A stretch of DNA of 64,000 nucleotides from Panagrolaimus kolymaensis. Its lineage: Eukaryota; Nematoda; Chromadorea; Rhabditida; Panagrolaimidae. The stretch is taken from assembly GCA_028622995.1 (NCBI GenBank), contig JAJQJQ010000056.1, forward strand, positions 372,001 to 436,000, in the 5' to 3' direction. A program made the translations under genes and the position numbers. Under the pieces are notes generated by a model. The model saw nothing but the letters and a program-made list of their open reading frames with translations, searched no databases and had not been told where the DNA came from. The stretch's first letter is position 1, and the number at the start of each line of letters is the position of its first letter. Below, piece by piece: positions 21,878 to 34,381 of the stretch.

Positions 21878-24800
21878 ATGTCGTTTCGATCACAACAAAG
21901 TTTTCGAAACAATTTCAACGAAGATGAAACATTATTTAGCGTTTTTTATATTAATAAAGGGTATGAAATGGGTATTAAAGCTCACAAAGATGCAAATATA
22001 GATGAATTGCAACGAAATATTTATGATTACAATAATATTCCAATTAAGGAACAGGTTTGATTTTCAAGAAATTAAAAATATATTTAGTAATCGCTTGCTC
22101 TTAAGATGATTTTCCTTATTGATGGCTCTCGTCCAAATCCAGATATACTTTTGCTTGAGCACGAAATTGCAACCAAAGAGAAACCATTGTTTCTTTATCG
22201 TCGATATCCTCAAGAAAAGCCCCCTAGTGTGGCAGAAGAAATCGAAGGCGTTCATCGATTGGAAACAGATTTCTTAAAAGTTATTGAACTCGCAATCGAA
22301 ACTCAAAGCCTTCAAGATATTAAAAATGCCGCATCCAAAACTTCAAAGCTTGCAAAAACCATTGTTGCAGTTTGTTCCAAAGTTGTTCAAGATCATAAGA
22401 ATCTTTCTTTGGTTAGTTTTTGTTAATTTGAATAATTAAAGTAAAAGAATAAAAAAATTTAAGGGTTGGAATGCGATGATTTGTTATTTGGATGATCAAA
22501 TAAATCGACTTTTCCGTAGATATGGGAGGTTGGAATCGATTATGCGAAAAATGGAAACAGCTCGTGCCACTTCTGAATCAGTATTAGAAGATTTTAATTC
22601 GGTTTTTAATAAACTTAAACAGGTTGGAATCTATCTTTGCTCTTTTTTTTCTTTATTTTTATTTGTTTTTTTAGATTCCCCTTCCACTAGAATTAATAGG
22701 AACTGTTCAGAAGAATATTGATTCCAGCGATGATGAATATACTTTATATGATTGGATAAGTTCCAAAGACACCGTTTATCATCTTGATGATTTAGTGGGC
22801 CACGTTCAACGAGCATTAAATGATTTGGATGATAGTCATATCAAACGAATCAAACCAAATATGGATGAAGCTAAACAACAAATCAGCGATAAAAATGTTC
22901 GATTTATTGGTGGATTAAAAGATCGCTTGATCAAACTTGATGAACGACAAGAACAAACTAATAATACCGGGAATTCCATTGACAAAGCTGCCCATGAATT
23001 ATATCACACCACTGATATTCTTTACAAAAACCCAAATTTGTTACCTGTTTTAAAGGACAAAGTTTCATCCATGGTCAAAGATGTTGAAACTTATAGTCGA
23101 TCTAAAATGGAAGTCCTCACGGCTCTTCATGGTCGAATTAAAAAGAACTTTATTCCTGTTTATGATAGATTAGCTAAATCGGATGGAAGTATGATAGTTT
23201 TTGAAGAACGTGCAAAAAGTTTAATCGACCAACTGAATTTGTTGAATCAAATACGTGAAACTCCAATTTTGTATGTAACGGCTGTGGCTGAAGTAATTCG
23301 TCGACAAACTTTACTAAAAGAGTTTAAAGAATGGCTTGAAACTATGAGGGAAAAATGTTCAGCTTTCTTAGAAGAAGAAAATCAACAACGTGATGCAATT
23401 CATCGAAAATTGGAAAAACATTTCCTGCGACAAATCTTTCGTGGAGTTTATCAACTTATGCCTTCATTTTCTCCACGCTTGGACGATTTTGATATAAATT
23501 TGCCTAAAATTGATAATTCTTATTTGCACATGCTTCGAGAAGTTAGTTTAATGGTTATTGTAACTCAATAAATAGTAGTTTAATTTTTCAGAAGTTTCAA
23601 GACATGTCAGTTTTCTTAAATGTTACAGCACCCGAAGTTTTCAAAAAACTTATGATTGCTGATAAAAATATGCCGAGCGTAAACGAAACATCTCATGCAA
23701 CTTTGCGTCGAGAGGAATCATTTTTTGTTCATGGAAAAACTATCAACATTGATACCATGAATCGAAACTTTCCATCTACAAATTATCTAAGCGGCTTGGA
23801 TGCTGAATGCTCGCCTGGAAGTTTTAATCTAAATCGATTTGGTCCATTTTCTTCTCAAACTTCTTTATCATTTTCTGAAAGTGGAGTGGGAACTCCAATT
23901 TCATTAAAGCCTCTTGCATTTGAAGCTCGATCTAAAGATGAAATCAATATAGTTTCATCTTCACAAAAAGCATATTCATATTCAAGTGATCCTATTGCAA
24001 TACCTACTCGAGGAGGCATGTCAACTTCAAATCAAATTTCAGCAACATCCAGTCAATTCAGCACCCCTGATGACACAATGTCTGCTGAACGCTTTAGACA
24101 ACCGGTATGTTAATTTTTGAGCTTTAAAAAAATATTTCTGTGTTTGTTAATCATTCGTTGTGTTTTGTGATTATAGTATTCATCACCCAAATCATACAAT
24201 ACTGGATGGATTAGTAAAACCCCACTTGCCCGCCTTTCAGAGGTTTATAATTTATACTTCTTTTTTTGCTTTCTCCTGCTTTTTATATATAGCTTTTTTT
24301 TCTATTAAATATTTATTTGAGCTACCGCTTTTGCATATTTTATAGATTTTCATAAAATCATAGAAACCATTTTTTAGCAAGTCGATGACGATCAACAAAC
24401 CCGAAAACTTGAAGCAGCCAATGAACAATTATGCAATGTCAAAGACACCATTTCCGATGTTCAAAATCAAATTGAAGATATTAAAAATTTGGTTCAAGAT
24501 GAGGGTGAAGCTATACGGGCTATTCACAAAGAAGCAATAGATGAAGTATGGCGGCAGATTCGAGAAGAAATGGAAAATCAACTTGATGAACAGAGAAAAG
24601 TTGTTACCGAAGTTAAAGATGAAAATGCAAAACTTTCTGAAATTCTTGAGGTTTGCCCATTGAAAATTTGCATTTAGGATTAAAACCGTTGGAAAATTAT
24701 TTTTAGCATGAAAAATATTTGCGTCGTGAAAAGGAGAAAGAAGTCCAAGATGGACATGTTACGATTGAACGATTAAATAATGAAATGATTGAAGTTATTA

Positions 24801-26375
24801 AAGCTAAAGATGATTTACACGCGGATATTTTACGCCTTGCAACAGACAATCGAAAACTTGAACAAAAAATTCAATCTGATGCTTCAGTTGATTATCTCGG
24901 AGTTGAACTTAAAACTCTTGAAGATATTCTTCGCCGACCTTTAGCTGTAAGATTTTTACTTTCCTATAAGAAATTGTTTAATTTGTTTGTTTTTATTTTT
25001 TTAGCAAGATGAAGTAGATCGAATTAGATCAGAGATTGAAAAGCGTCGAGTATCCAGCCCTACACCATCAGAACAAAATGAACGTGAGACCCGTCCTTCT
25101 AATTCCCAAGCAGAGTATGAGAAAGCTTACAGAGTAAGAAAATAAACAACACTATATTTAACTAATGTTTGTTTACATGCTTTTTAATTTTTTAGACAAA
25201 AATGATGTTTATTATTCAAGGTATTGAAAATAAAAAGGTGTCTGAAATTGCAAAAATGCGTGATGAAATTCACGTGGAAGTTAAAGCTGAACGAGAGCGA
25301 TATGAAAAGTCATTGGTATTAATTTCTTACTATTTTTTAATTTTGTTGCAAAATTTTTCATTCAAAATCTATTTTTAGCATGAAAAAATTAAAAAACTTG
25401 AAGATCAAGTTTTAAATTATCAAAAAGTAGAAGAACAACAAAACAAAGGTCCATTTATTGATGCCGCAACTATTGAAGATAATAATACTATGAGTGTTTC
25501 ACATTCTGAACCATTTTTACCAAAAAATATGACGGAATCTTGTATGATTGTTAATCCGACTACAGCTGGCGGCTCATCATCTAAAGCATCCGAATTTCCT
25601 GCAACCCAGGAAGAGGAAGAAGATGGTAGGCATTTTTTTAAATTTATAATTCGTCTGTGAAGCAAGCTTAAGTTTTTTTTGAAAAACAAAAAAATATGCA
25701 GGAAGCTTTTTACCAATTCTGATTAATATTTTTTATAAAAAAAGTGGTTTATAATTATTTTTTTGAGTCATCGCTTTTTTGGCTTTCATTTTATTTAAAT
25801 TTTTTCTTGAAAATCTTTTTCACGTTTTTGATTGAACTTTTTTTTAGCTGAGCGAGTTGAAGATGATGTAACTTCCATAAACACCATTGGAACTCAAACC
25901 CGCATTTGTATGAAAGAAATGAATATGATGATTTCCCTTCATGATATTCATGAAGGTTGCTCAGTTTTGGTTATGTGGGATAATTCACATAATTCATACA
26001 TGGTCTTTTCGTAAGTTTTTAAAAAAAAAATTTTGGGATTCAATGTTAAAGTTAATTTACAATTTGCAGGACAAGTCGCTCATTGCATTTTGTTCGAGAA
26101 AGTAGCATGCGTCGTTTCGGCGTCGATGCTCAAGGTGCAGCTCGTCGAAATTGGATGTTTGCTGTGGTTACAAATATTGAATATTGCCAAATTAGAAAAG
26201 AAAATAATCGGTTTGTTTTCTTTCTTTTTTCTCTCTCTTGTGTTTTTTGCTCTTTTAAAATGAATCCCTTCTTTTTTTCAGTTACAACATGCCCTTAGGT
26301 ACTCGCTTTTATCGCGTTGAAGTTAAGCCCCTTGCAATAGAACAATCTTCATCAGCTCCAGGTCGTCGCACTTGA
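21878..26375 (+). CDS. epg-7: FIP200/RB1CC1-ATG11 family autophagy scaffold
   Basis: Exons: 21878-22054, 22106-22411, 22464-22622, 22675-23541, 23592-24104, 24177-24242, 24378-24650, 24707-24946, 25005-25133, 25196-25315, 25379-25625, 25848-26010, 26070-26210 and 26282-26375, giving 1,164 aa. The first ~75 residues look ubiquitin-like; residues to about 500 form the helical ATG17/ATG11-like part; a Ser-rich linker follows; then long coiled coil; and the last ~110 residues form the C-terminal CLAW-type domain (MISLHDIHEGCSVLVMWDN, RNWMFAVV, GTRFYRVEVKPL), which is diagnostic. In worms EPG-7 links cargo such as SQST-1 to the autophagy machinery. Thirteen introns, mostly 45-70 bp. The protein is a little shorter than the C. 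elegans one as I recall it. An AATAAA sits near 26568. Confidence 0.9.
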
Positions 26376-27641
26376 TTAAATTTGTTACATCCAACCATTT
26401 TTATACACGTGTAAATAATGTGATTAATTTGGTCTTATTTTTTTTATTAATCCTCCTCTTTCATCTACCAACAAAAAAAACAAGCAAAAAAGAAAAGAAA
26501 AATTGCTCATTTAATTTTATTTTATTATTTTTTTCTGTGTTATTAAAACCAGTGGATCCACAATTTAAATAAAACTTTGTGAAATTAAAAATTATCGTAT
26601 AAAAATTGCATATTAGTAGGATAGCCATCTTTCATTCAAAATAACAGAAACAATTTTTTTTTCTCATGCTTGCTCTCATTAGTGCATTTTTTGATTTCAT
26701 GATATTTAGCCAAGAAAAAGAAGCATCACTCGTTTTTATCTTTCAATCAGTTGTTTATGCTTGATTTTTGTGCTTCGTTTCTGTTGGGTTGGCTATAGTT
26801 TGTTTAGCTTTTTGCTTTGTTTTGTGATCGTGATTATTTTCGTGTTTCTCCCTTGTTTATAATCGTTAGCGCGCATATATTTTAGATTGCAAATTTCACC
26901 ATCAAACTCAAGAAAAGAAAGAAGAAAAAAGGAAAAAGAAAAAAGAAAGAAAATAAGAAAGGAAAAGAAGAAGAAAAAAGCATTTGTAGCTTTAAAAGAA
27001 AATAAAGCATTTGTAGCTTATAAAGAAGAAAAGCGTTTGTAGCTTAAAAAGAAGAAAAGCATTTGTAGCTTAAAAAGAAAAAGAAGAAAAATCAAAGACA
27101 GTCAAGTGCTGTTTCGGTATGTTTATTAACTGTTTGAGTTGGTGGTGTAGTCTTTGTTTTATTGTTTAGTGAGTTACGATCCCAAAATCTTGTTATTTAT
27201 AGTTGAGACCTCTTCCTCTATTCCCTCCCATTGCTTATAGCGATATAAGGCTTAATACTAATAGAAACAAAATAAGAATTTTTAAGATTTATTATAAGAA
27301 CAAACAAACAATTTTAATAGTAATAAACGAAACAAAAACAAAAACGATTGAGAAAAGTGTTGGTGTAATTTAGGAGTGACACACGGCACCTTGTTTTTTT
27401 GTCAAAAAAAGCTAAAACTTGAAGAGATGTAAGCAGCATTTGATGAGAAAAGTTTGTTGAGAAACGACCATGAGATATTTTGAGAATTGACAGGAGATTA
27501 ACGACAACGCATTGAAGAACCTCAACAGATATTAGGACCAAAAGATATTGAGATGAAATATGAGATGAGCAAAAGATGATTGTTCAAGAAGCTGAAGATT
27601 AACGACACGCAAGTGAAGAACCTTGACAGCTTGGCGATAGT
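26376..27641. other. intergenic: epg-7 3' end and tail of the Helitron
   Basis: Contains the epg-7 polyadenylation region, a long purine-rich tract (about 26910-27085) with a short tandem repeat, and from roughly 27480 a non-coding stretch that looks like the 3' tail of the Helitron, including a duplicated 36-bp block. No gene is supported. Confidence 0.5.
26978..27083. repeat. 26-bp tandem repeat, four copies
   Basis: Four head-to-tail units starting at 26978, 27005, 27031 and 27057. Each contains the core GCATTTGTAGCTTA (one copy GCGTTTG) followed by an A/G-rich stretch. Unit lengths are 26-27 bp. It is embedded in a purine-rich tract and has no spacer-repeat structure. Confidence 0.85.
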
Positions 27642-30600
27642 TTATTGCCGATTTACTTGTTGATTCATAGCATTGATAACTTCTTTGAAGACGATGTTGG
27701 TAGTATGAGGAACTTTCTTTCCATTGACGGTTGCAGTGTTTTCATTGCTCACGAAAATTTTGATATCTTGACGACGTCGTACACGACTAACAGCAACATA
27801 GCATTGACCATGAGAAAATGATGGAGTGTTGAAGATGATACCAACCTTGCTTAAAGTTTGACCTTGAGATTTGTTGACTGTCATTGCGAAGGCAGGACGA
27901 ATAGGAAGTTGATACCTTGTAAATTCAGGCAATGAGTCATCAGATTTGTCAGAAAAGTTGTTCGGTATAGCAACGATTGGTACTAATTGACCTTTTGAGC
28001 TTCCAGTGATGATACGACAGCCAATGTAATTTGCACCCATATTTTCAACAACCATGCGTGTTCCATTGCAAAGACCAAGGCGAATATCCAAGTTTCGGGT
28101 GAGCATCACAACGCTGCCAACTTTAAGACGAATAATATTAGATGGAATTGATGAGTGTTCAAATCTTGCAAGTTCTTCAGCATCATAGTTGTCACGTAAG
28201 AATTCATCTTCAGGATAAGAAGTGTTTGACATGATATTAACAGATGCAAATTCTTTATGATCACCGGGAAGCATCGAGATGATACGTTCATTGAGATCTT
28301 TGACAGTTTCGTTCAGAGGAGCCATAAGAACAGCTTCAGAAACATATTCGAGGTATTCAGCAGATTTAGGATCATCAAATAATTTAGCAGGATAAACGAA
28401 ATTCAAGACGGAATTTTGATCGTAGCAGACAATATCATCTGGAAGTTGGATTTTTGATGGACCAAAAGAACATTGAACTCGACCATTACCAACATCACTC
28501 AACCATGCAGAGTATGAAGGATCATTAGCAGCACGAACATTAGTTGTCAAAGAGTAAATCTTGAAGTTTTCTCTGAAGAGAGGAGAGCATAACAAAGAAG
28601 CTTCATAGGATGATCGAGCAGTTTCATGGCGCATGACAGGTAGTAGTTGTTTGAAGTCACCACCAAGGACAACAGTCTTGTTTCCAAATTTCGAATGATG
28701 TTCATCGATTCCAACCAAATTCCTAATCAAAGAAGCGACGTGTTGCAGGACAGATTTATGTTGCATAGGACTTTCATCCCAAATAATCAAATCAGCTTCA
28801 ATAATTAGTCGAGCAAGTGGATCATTTGGAGCAATGTTGGGTTCTTGATGGATGTCCAAAGGAATTCGGAAAGCAGAATGAGCAGTTGTACCACCATCAA
28901 GGAGAATAGCAGCAATTCCAGTTGAAGCAACAGCGATGACCTTCTTTCCCATAGCTCGAAATCTTCTAATCATAGTGTTGTAGACGAACGTTTTGCCGGT
29001 ACCACCACTACCTTGCAAGAAGAAAAGACGCTCACGGTTACGATCAGTTGGATTAAAAAGAGCTTGTTCCACTTTATCAACAAAAGCACGTTGTTCAGTG
29101 TTCAAGTTTTCATAGTCTTCAGCACCATCGTTAGAATCAGGAGGAAAAGCATCATTGATCGCATCCATCAAGTCATCTTCAGAAACATCAGGAAGTTTAA
29201 AATCAGCAGTGGTTTTTTGATGATGAAAGAGAATCGAGGCAATGTGAGCAAGAGCACGTTGAATTCGAATTTCCTTTGAGATATCAGCATTTCGATCGAT
29301 GAGCAAATCACAGTACTTTTCCCATAAAGCTACAGCATCAAGAGGTTCGTTGTACACCAAAAGAAGAGCGAAAACAACACGGCATTGGCGAGGCATGAAT
29401 TCTTTGGTAATTTCATCCATAGTTGTGTAGCAAATGGTATCATCAATATATAGATTTCGAGCTACAGCAGCAGCACGATAAGTTGGAAATACTTCTCCAT
29501 TGAAAGTTCGAATAGCTTCATAATTTGGAGGACCTTTGACATGCTTGAGAAGTTCACGCATACAATAAAGTTCCACGTCACTTGGATAGATAGTACGAAG
29601 GCGGCCAACAACTTTTCGATCACGAACACGTCGATTCCATTTCTTGTTCTTGTAGTCCCATGTGTAATATTCATTTACTTGATGATAATATAAGTTGATG
29701 GAGCGAGTTGAAAGATCAGCAGCAGTGTAAACATTTGGATTTGCAGCAATTTCAGAAAGTTCTTGATTCACTAACTTGAAAAAAGCAGTAAGCCTTGAGA
29801 CAGCTCGCGCTTCGGTTTCGGCACCGCTATTTTCAGTTAGGTTCTTCAATCTTTCTTCAGTGTCTTCAGGATTGAATATGACGTTGTGATTATCTTCAAG
29901 ATGGACTTCATGTTCTTTAATTGAATGAGAGCATCGGGTCGTGAACATAGATAAGAGACTTTCAACAGCTTCAGCAGCACCAACGCATCTCATCTTTCGG
30001 AATTGGACGATTTCGTTATAGTCAACGACGTTGTTATTTTGAGTTGAATTCTTCATTTCACGAACAGAGACGAAGGCTTGATCATTTCCTTTGAAGATGT
30101 ATTTGTACAAATATTTGATGCATTTGATTCCACCACAGTGTTCAACGTTGATATGCGAATTGTATTTCAAGAGCAAGTAACGATTATGTGCGATGATGTA
30201 TTGATTTGTAATAGGAACATTACGACGTTTACCATTAGCACCAACTTCAACAGATCTACCATCATCTGGACGCTTCAATTGAGCATAACCATCGAGACGC
30301 ATAACAGTTTCTTCAGTATAAGGCTTTGGGAAGTCCTTTCCACAAATGCCTGGTTGTTTTCCATTTCCGCAAACAGCTTTACATCTTTTTGGATCATGAA
30401 CCATAAGTGTCATAACAGTATCATAGTAGCGTCGTTGATAGTCAGCATCGTAAGAAAGATCAGAATCATCAGGTTTGACAGGAATTTGAGCAGATATGAG
30501 ATCATCGACTTCTTCAGGAATGTTGTACTTGTAGTCGTCTTCCATGATGAGGAGCATATGAAGATGTGGCATACCCCGTTTTTGATGTTCCAATGATACA

Positions 30601-33600
30601 GAGTAAGCTTTAACTTTACCAAGAGTATTCTTTTTCAAGACATCTTCAAGAAATTGCTTAGCCTTCAGGTTGAATACACGACAGATGAGATCAGGTCGAT
30701 CAATCCAAGTTTCAGCGGGTTGATTGTTATCGCCACGTCGAAGATTTTCCGTGATTTCTCTCCACTTTGGGTTTCCAGTAAATGTTACGAAGAGTGAAGG
30801 CATGCCATGACGATTACAGAGAGCAATGTTGTCCTTGAACCTTTCTTGCATATAACGATTGCCACCACGGAAATTCTTGTTGAGCATCACGATTTTACCA
30901 AGCTTTTTACCACGAAGTTGTTCATCACGATCAATCCTTGCTTGTAGAGCATCACGAAGTCGGCTGCATTGTTCATATCGCTTTTGCTTTGATGGATCAG
31001 ATTCAAGTTGTTCCAGCTTATCAAGACGTTGACGAAGCACATTGAGATGACCATTGATGATGAAGATTTGGCTGAGAGTTTTTTGGCCAGTTACAGGATT
31101 GAAGTTGTTCTTTTGTTGATCTGTACGATCATACAATAACGAAGTGTAGTGTTGCTTCATTGAAACGTTTTCATACTTCTTCGAAATTGGCAATTCTTCA
31201 TCATCATCAAGTTCTTCAGCTTCAGAATCACTTCTAAATTCAGGATCACTTTCAACATCATTAGCAGTAAGATATCGAGTAGCAGGATCAAGCTTCTTGA
31301 GATTAGGATGCCATCCTTCTTGACCAAAGACGAAAATGAGAGGATAAGCAGCAGCATCAGCAAATGAATCGAAATGAGGAACATAGCGAATACTGTTGCT
31401 TCCATCTTTAGAAATTCCAAACCAAAGACCTTTTGGAGGAGCATCAAGATCATCAGAGCGATAGATAGAGAAAACTTGCCCATTGACGGTAGGAAGATTG
31501 AGACGTCCTGGATGAGTATGTTGATCATTTCCGTTTTCCCAAACCAAATAGAATTTTCTGAGTTCAGTTCCTTCAGCAGCACATTTAGCTTCTTCATCAG
31601 CAAGGATTTGTCTCATGTTTTTCAACATGTCAGCAAGAGGATGATATTGACGCAGCATAGCTTCTAACAATCCAATAAGATCTTTGTTCTTTGCGGCATC
31701 ATCAGCTTTGAAATGTAATTTTTTAACAGCATCAGATAGTCGATTGTTGAGAGCTTGATCGGAGTCGATGCAGTAGTTTTGAGCAAAAGAAGGAGCTTCT
31801 CCATCCATAGGTACCAAATCACCTGCATTATGACGTAATTCCCCTTCAATCTTGAAAGCATCAGCATGTCGAGTAACCTTTGCTTGTGTTGAAACCATTG
31901 CCATTAAACTATTGAATTGTTTAGGATGAGTCCAGAAATCGCTGAAGGAGGCAATTTGATCCCATCGAGCAGGCATCGGAGGAATATCAGGCATTGGAAC
32001 AGCACCTTTAGCACAACAACCACCCAAAGATTCACAATGGAAGAGGAAAGCATTACAATAATGACATCTTTTATTCATAGGACCGAGATAATGTGGATCA
32101 GGATTGATTCCAGAGCTTCGAAGTCCAATAGGTTTGCCAAGTCGAAGAGTTGAGTTTCTTTTTGATGTCATTCTTTCATCATATAATCTTCTTGTATTAT
32201 CAGTTCTTGGTATGATTCTTTGAGATTTTCTTAGAGGTACAGATGGTTGAGGTGTCGATAATGGTGCAGCTTGAACATGTTGAATCAAATCATTCTCAGC
32301 TGGAAGTTCAAGTTGAGATGGATCAATAAGAGGAAGTGGTTGGTTCAGTTGTCTTTCGAAAGCTGTAGGTAACCATGTATCAAGATTCGTACGATGCCAT
32401 TCATCTTTGTCTTTATTCAACTCATATAGCATGTTCAACAAATATTGCATTCGATATCTTTCAGTGGCCATGTTGAGACGATGATCAAATTTCATTGAGT
32501 AGCCGTGGAATGCGAGATTTTCAGCGATTAGAAGTTTATGAGGTCCACAGTTAAAACCATCCCGTTGAAAATCAAAAGTTGAAGTGTCAGCTCTTCGAGG
32601 TACAATGTGGTGATCAATGATTTCAGCAGCTTTGAGTTTTTCAATAATGGATGTACATAGAGCAAGTTCGTCAGCATAAATTTCTCCAGAAGTAGCAGCA
32701 GATTGAAGAGTGTCATAGTAATCTGCATGACCAAGCAACACATGAATAGCAAGAAGAGTCCAGTGATTTCCATTCATAACGTTGAGAGGACACAAAATAA
32801 GTTCAGGATTATCAGGATACACGAAGAGGAAGTTTTTTATGTTTACATTGACGTTGTTAGCATGCGAATGGACAAAAAGCGAATCCAACACAGCGATTCT
32901 TAGAAATGTTCCATAGCGAACAGCGTGTCCAGCCATAGCACCAAGATATGCAAGCATTTTAACATCATTGAACCATTCATTCCTATCACGTTGATAATCA
33001 CTTTGAATTCGGACATGATGGAATGGAAGTCGTTCATAATCAGGTGGTTCAATAAATGCATTGTCATCATCAAGCATCAAAGAATCATCATGTTCATGAG
33101 CAAATTCAGCACCTTCTTCGATAACACCTGAGACTCGAGATTGATGATCCTGAAAAACAAATGAATAAAGACATTGAAAGAAAAAGCATTCGAAGTAAAT
33201 GGTTTGATTAAAAAACAAAAGGATAAAACATACGATATCATGTTCAGAATGATGTTGACAATCATCGTCATCGATTACAATATCATCGGTATCATTAGCA
33301 GTTTCTTTGTTTACAGTTGAGCCTCGAGATTGATGATCCTGAAAAATAAATGAAATAAGACTTTGAAAGAAAAAGGATTGCAAGTAAATGGTTTGATTAA
33401 AAAACAAAAAGATAAAACATACGATATCATGTTCAGAATGATGTTGACAATCATCGTCATCGATTACAATATCATCGGTATCATTAGCAGCTTCTTTGTT
33501 TACAGTTGAGACTGGAGATTGATGAACCTGAAAAACAAATGAATAAAGACATTGAAAGAAAAAGCATTCGAAGTAAAAGGTTTGATTAAAAAACAAAAGG

Positions 33601-34381
33601 ATAAAACATACGATATCATGTGCAGAAAGATGTTGACAATCATCGTCATCGATTACAATATCATCGGTTTCTTTAGCACCTTCTTCGAAAACAGCTGAGG
33701 CTTGTGAATGAAATACCTGAAAAATAAATGAAATAAGACTTTGAAAGAAAAAGGATTGCAAGTAAATGGTTTGACTATAAAACAAAAGAAAAAACATACG
33801 ATATCATGTCCATGTTCATGTTGACAATCATCGTTATCATCAAATTTGTAAGCATTAGCTACTTTATGTTCGGTATCAGCAAGAGCATTACGTTTTGCAT
33901 TAGGTTCAAGTACATCTTCATTAGCTCGTCGTTTGATAGCAGCAGTTCGAGTTGTTGGTGAAGCTGTTTGATCAAGTTCATTATCAGTTGATTGAATAGC
34001 TCGTTTATCCTGAATAATATAATAATTAAGCAATTGAAAGAAAAGCATTTTGAGGAAAAGCATCTCAAGCAAAAGTTAATAAACAACAAATACGCAAGGT
34101 GAAGCAACTAAAGGCTAACTGCAGAAGGTTAAGAAAAAAACAAATAACAAAAAAATAACGCTTACAATAATATGTTCAGATTCATGTGAATTTTGTGCTT
34201 CAGTTGTATCCATAGCTTCACCATTTATCGTTGCTGTTGTAGTTGTTGGTTGTGGAGCAGTTGAAGGTGTTGTTGAATCATTTGATGGTCTTCTTCGAGC
34301 TTCTTCTTGAGTTCTCACTTTTCTTTTTGCCGTTGCATCTCTAGCTTTTGTTGCAGATGATTTCTTCCTTTTTGGTGGCAT
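27642..34381 (-). CDS. Helitron Rep/PIF1-helicase with N-terminal Ulp1-like protease domain
   Basis: Exons 34381-34166, 34009-33800, 33716-33612, 33527-33423, 33338-33234 and 33149-27642 give 2,082 aa. The N terminus is basic (MPPKRKK...), then come short acidic exons with DDIVIDDDD. Next is a C48/Ulp1-like protease region: GNHWTL (His), YYDTL (Asp candidate) and FQRDGFNCG with the Gln-x5-Cys spacing of SUMO proteases (about 32535-32960). The Helitron Rep part follows: FVTFTGNPKW (near 30,780), the HUH motif in MPHLHMLL (near 30,560) and the tyrosine motif YLYKYIFK (near 30,110). The C-terminal part is a PIF1-family helicase with Walker A GSGGTGKT (near 29,000) and later SQGQTLSK. Function: rolling-circle transposition by single-strand nicking and unwinding. 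All key residues I can check are present. Confidence 0.88.
33149..33850 (-). repeat. 189-bp exon-intron tandem array inside the Helitron gene
   Basis: The donor motif (minus-strand GATATC|GTATG) recurs at about 33,234, 33,423, 33,612 and 33,800, spacing 189, 189 and 188 bp. Each unit is a 105-bp exon plus an ~84-bp intron. Three full exons encode near-identical peptides ending in DDDDCQH-HSEHDI or LSAHDI forms; the end of the exon upstream (DDNDDCQHEHGHDI) is a fourth, diverged copy. As 189 is divisible by three and the introns lack stops, the whole array also reads open. Confidence 0.9.

Noticed and set aside
26978..27083. CRISPR-like array
   Set aside because: Units are directly tandem without unique spacers and the DNA is eukaryotic.
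30078..30596. 172-aa plus-strand frame inside the Helitron gene
   Set aside because: It is antisense to the Rep domain; its openness follows from codon use of the real gene.
33150..33797. Reading the Helitron frame straight through as a single 2,051-residue protein starting with Phe-rich hydrophobic segments
   Set aside because: The hydrophobic pieces are bounded by GTATG and TTTTTCAG, repeat with the exons, and read as introns that happen to be open; spliced phases are perfect.
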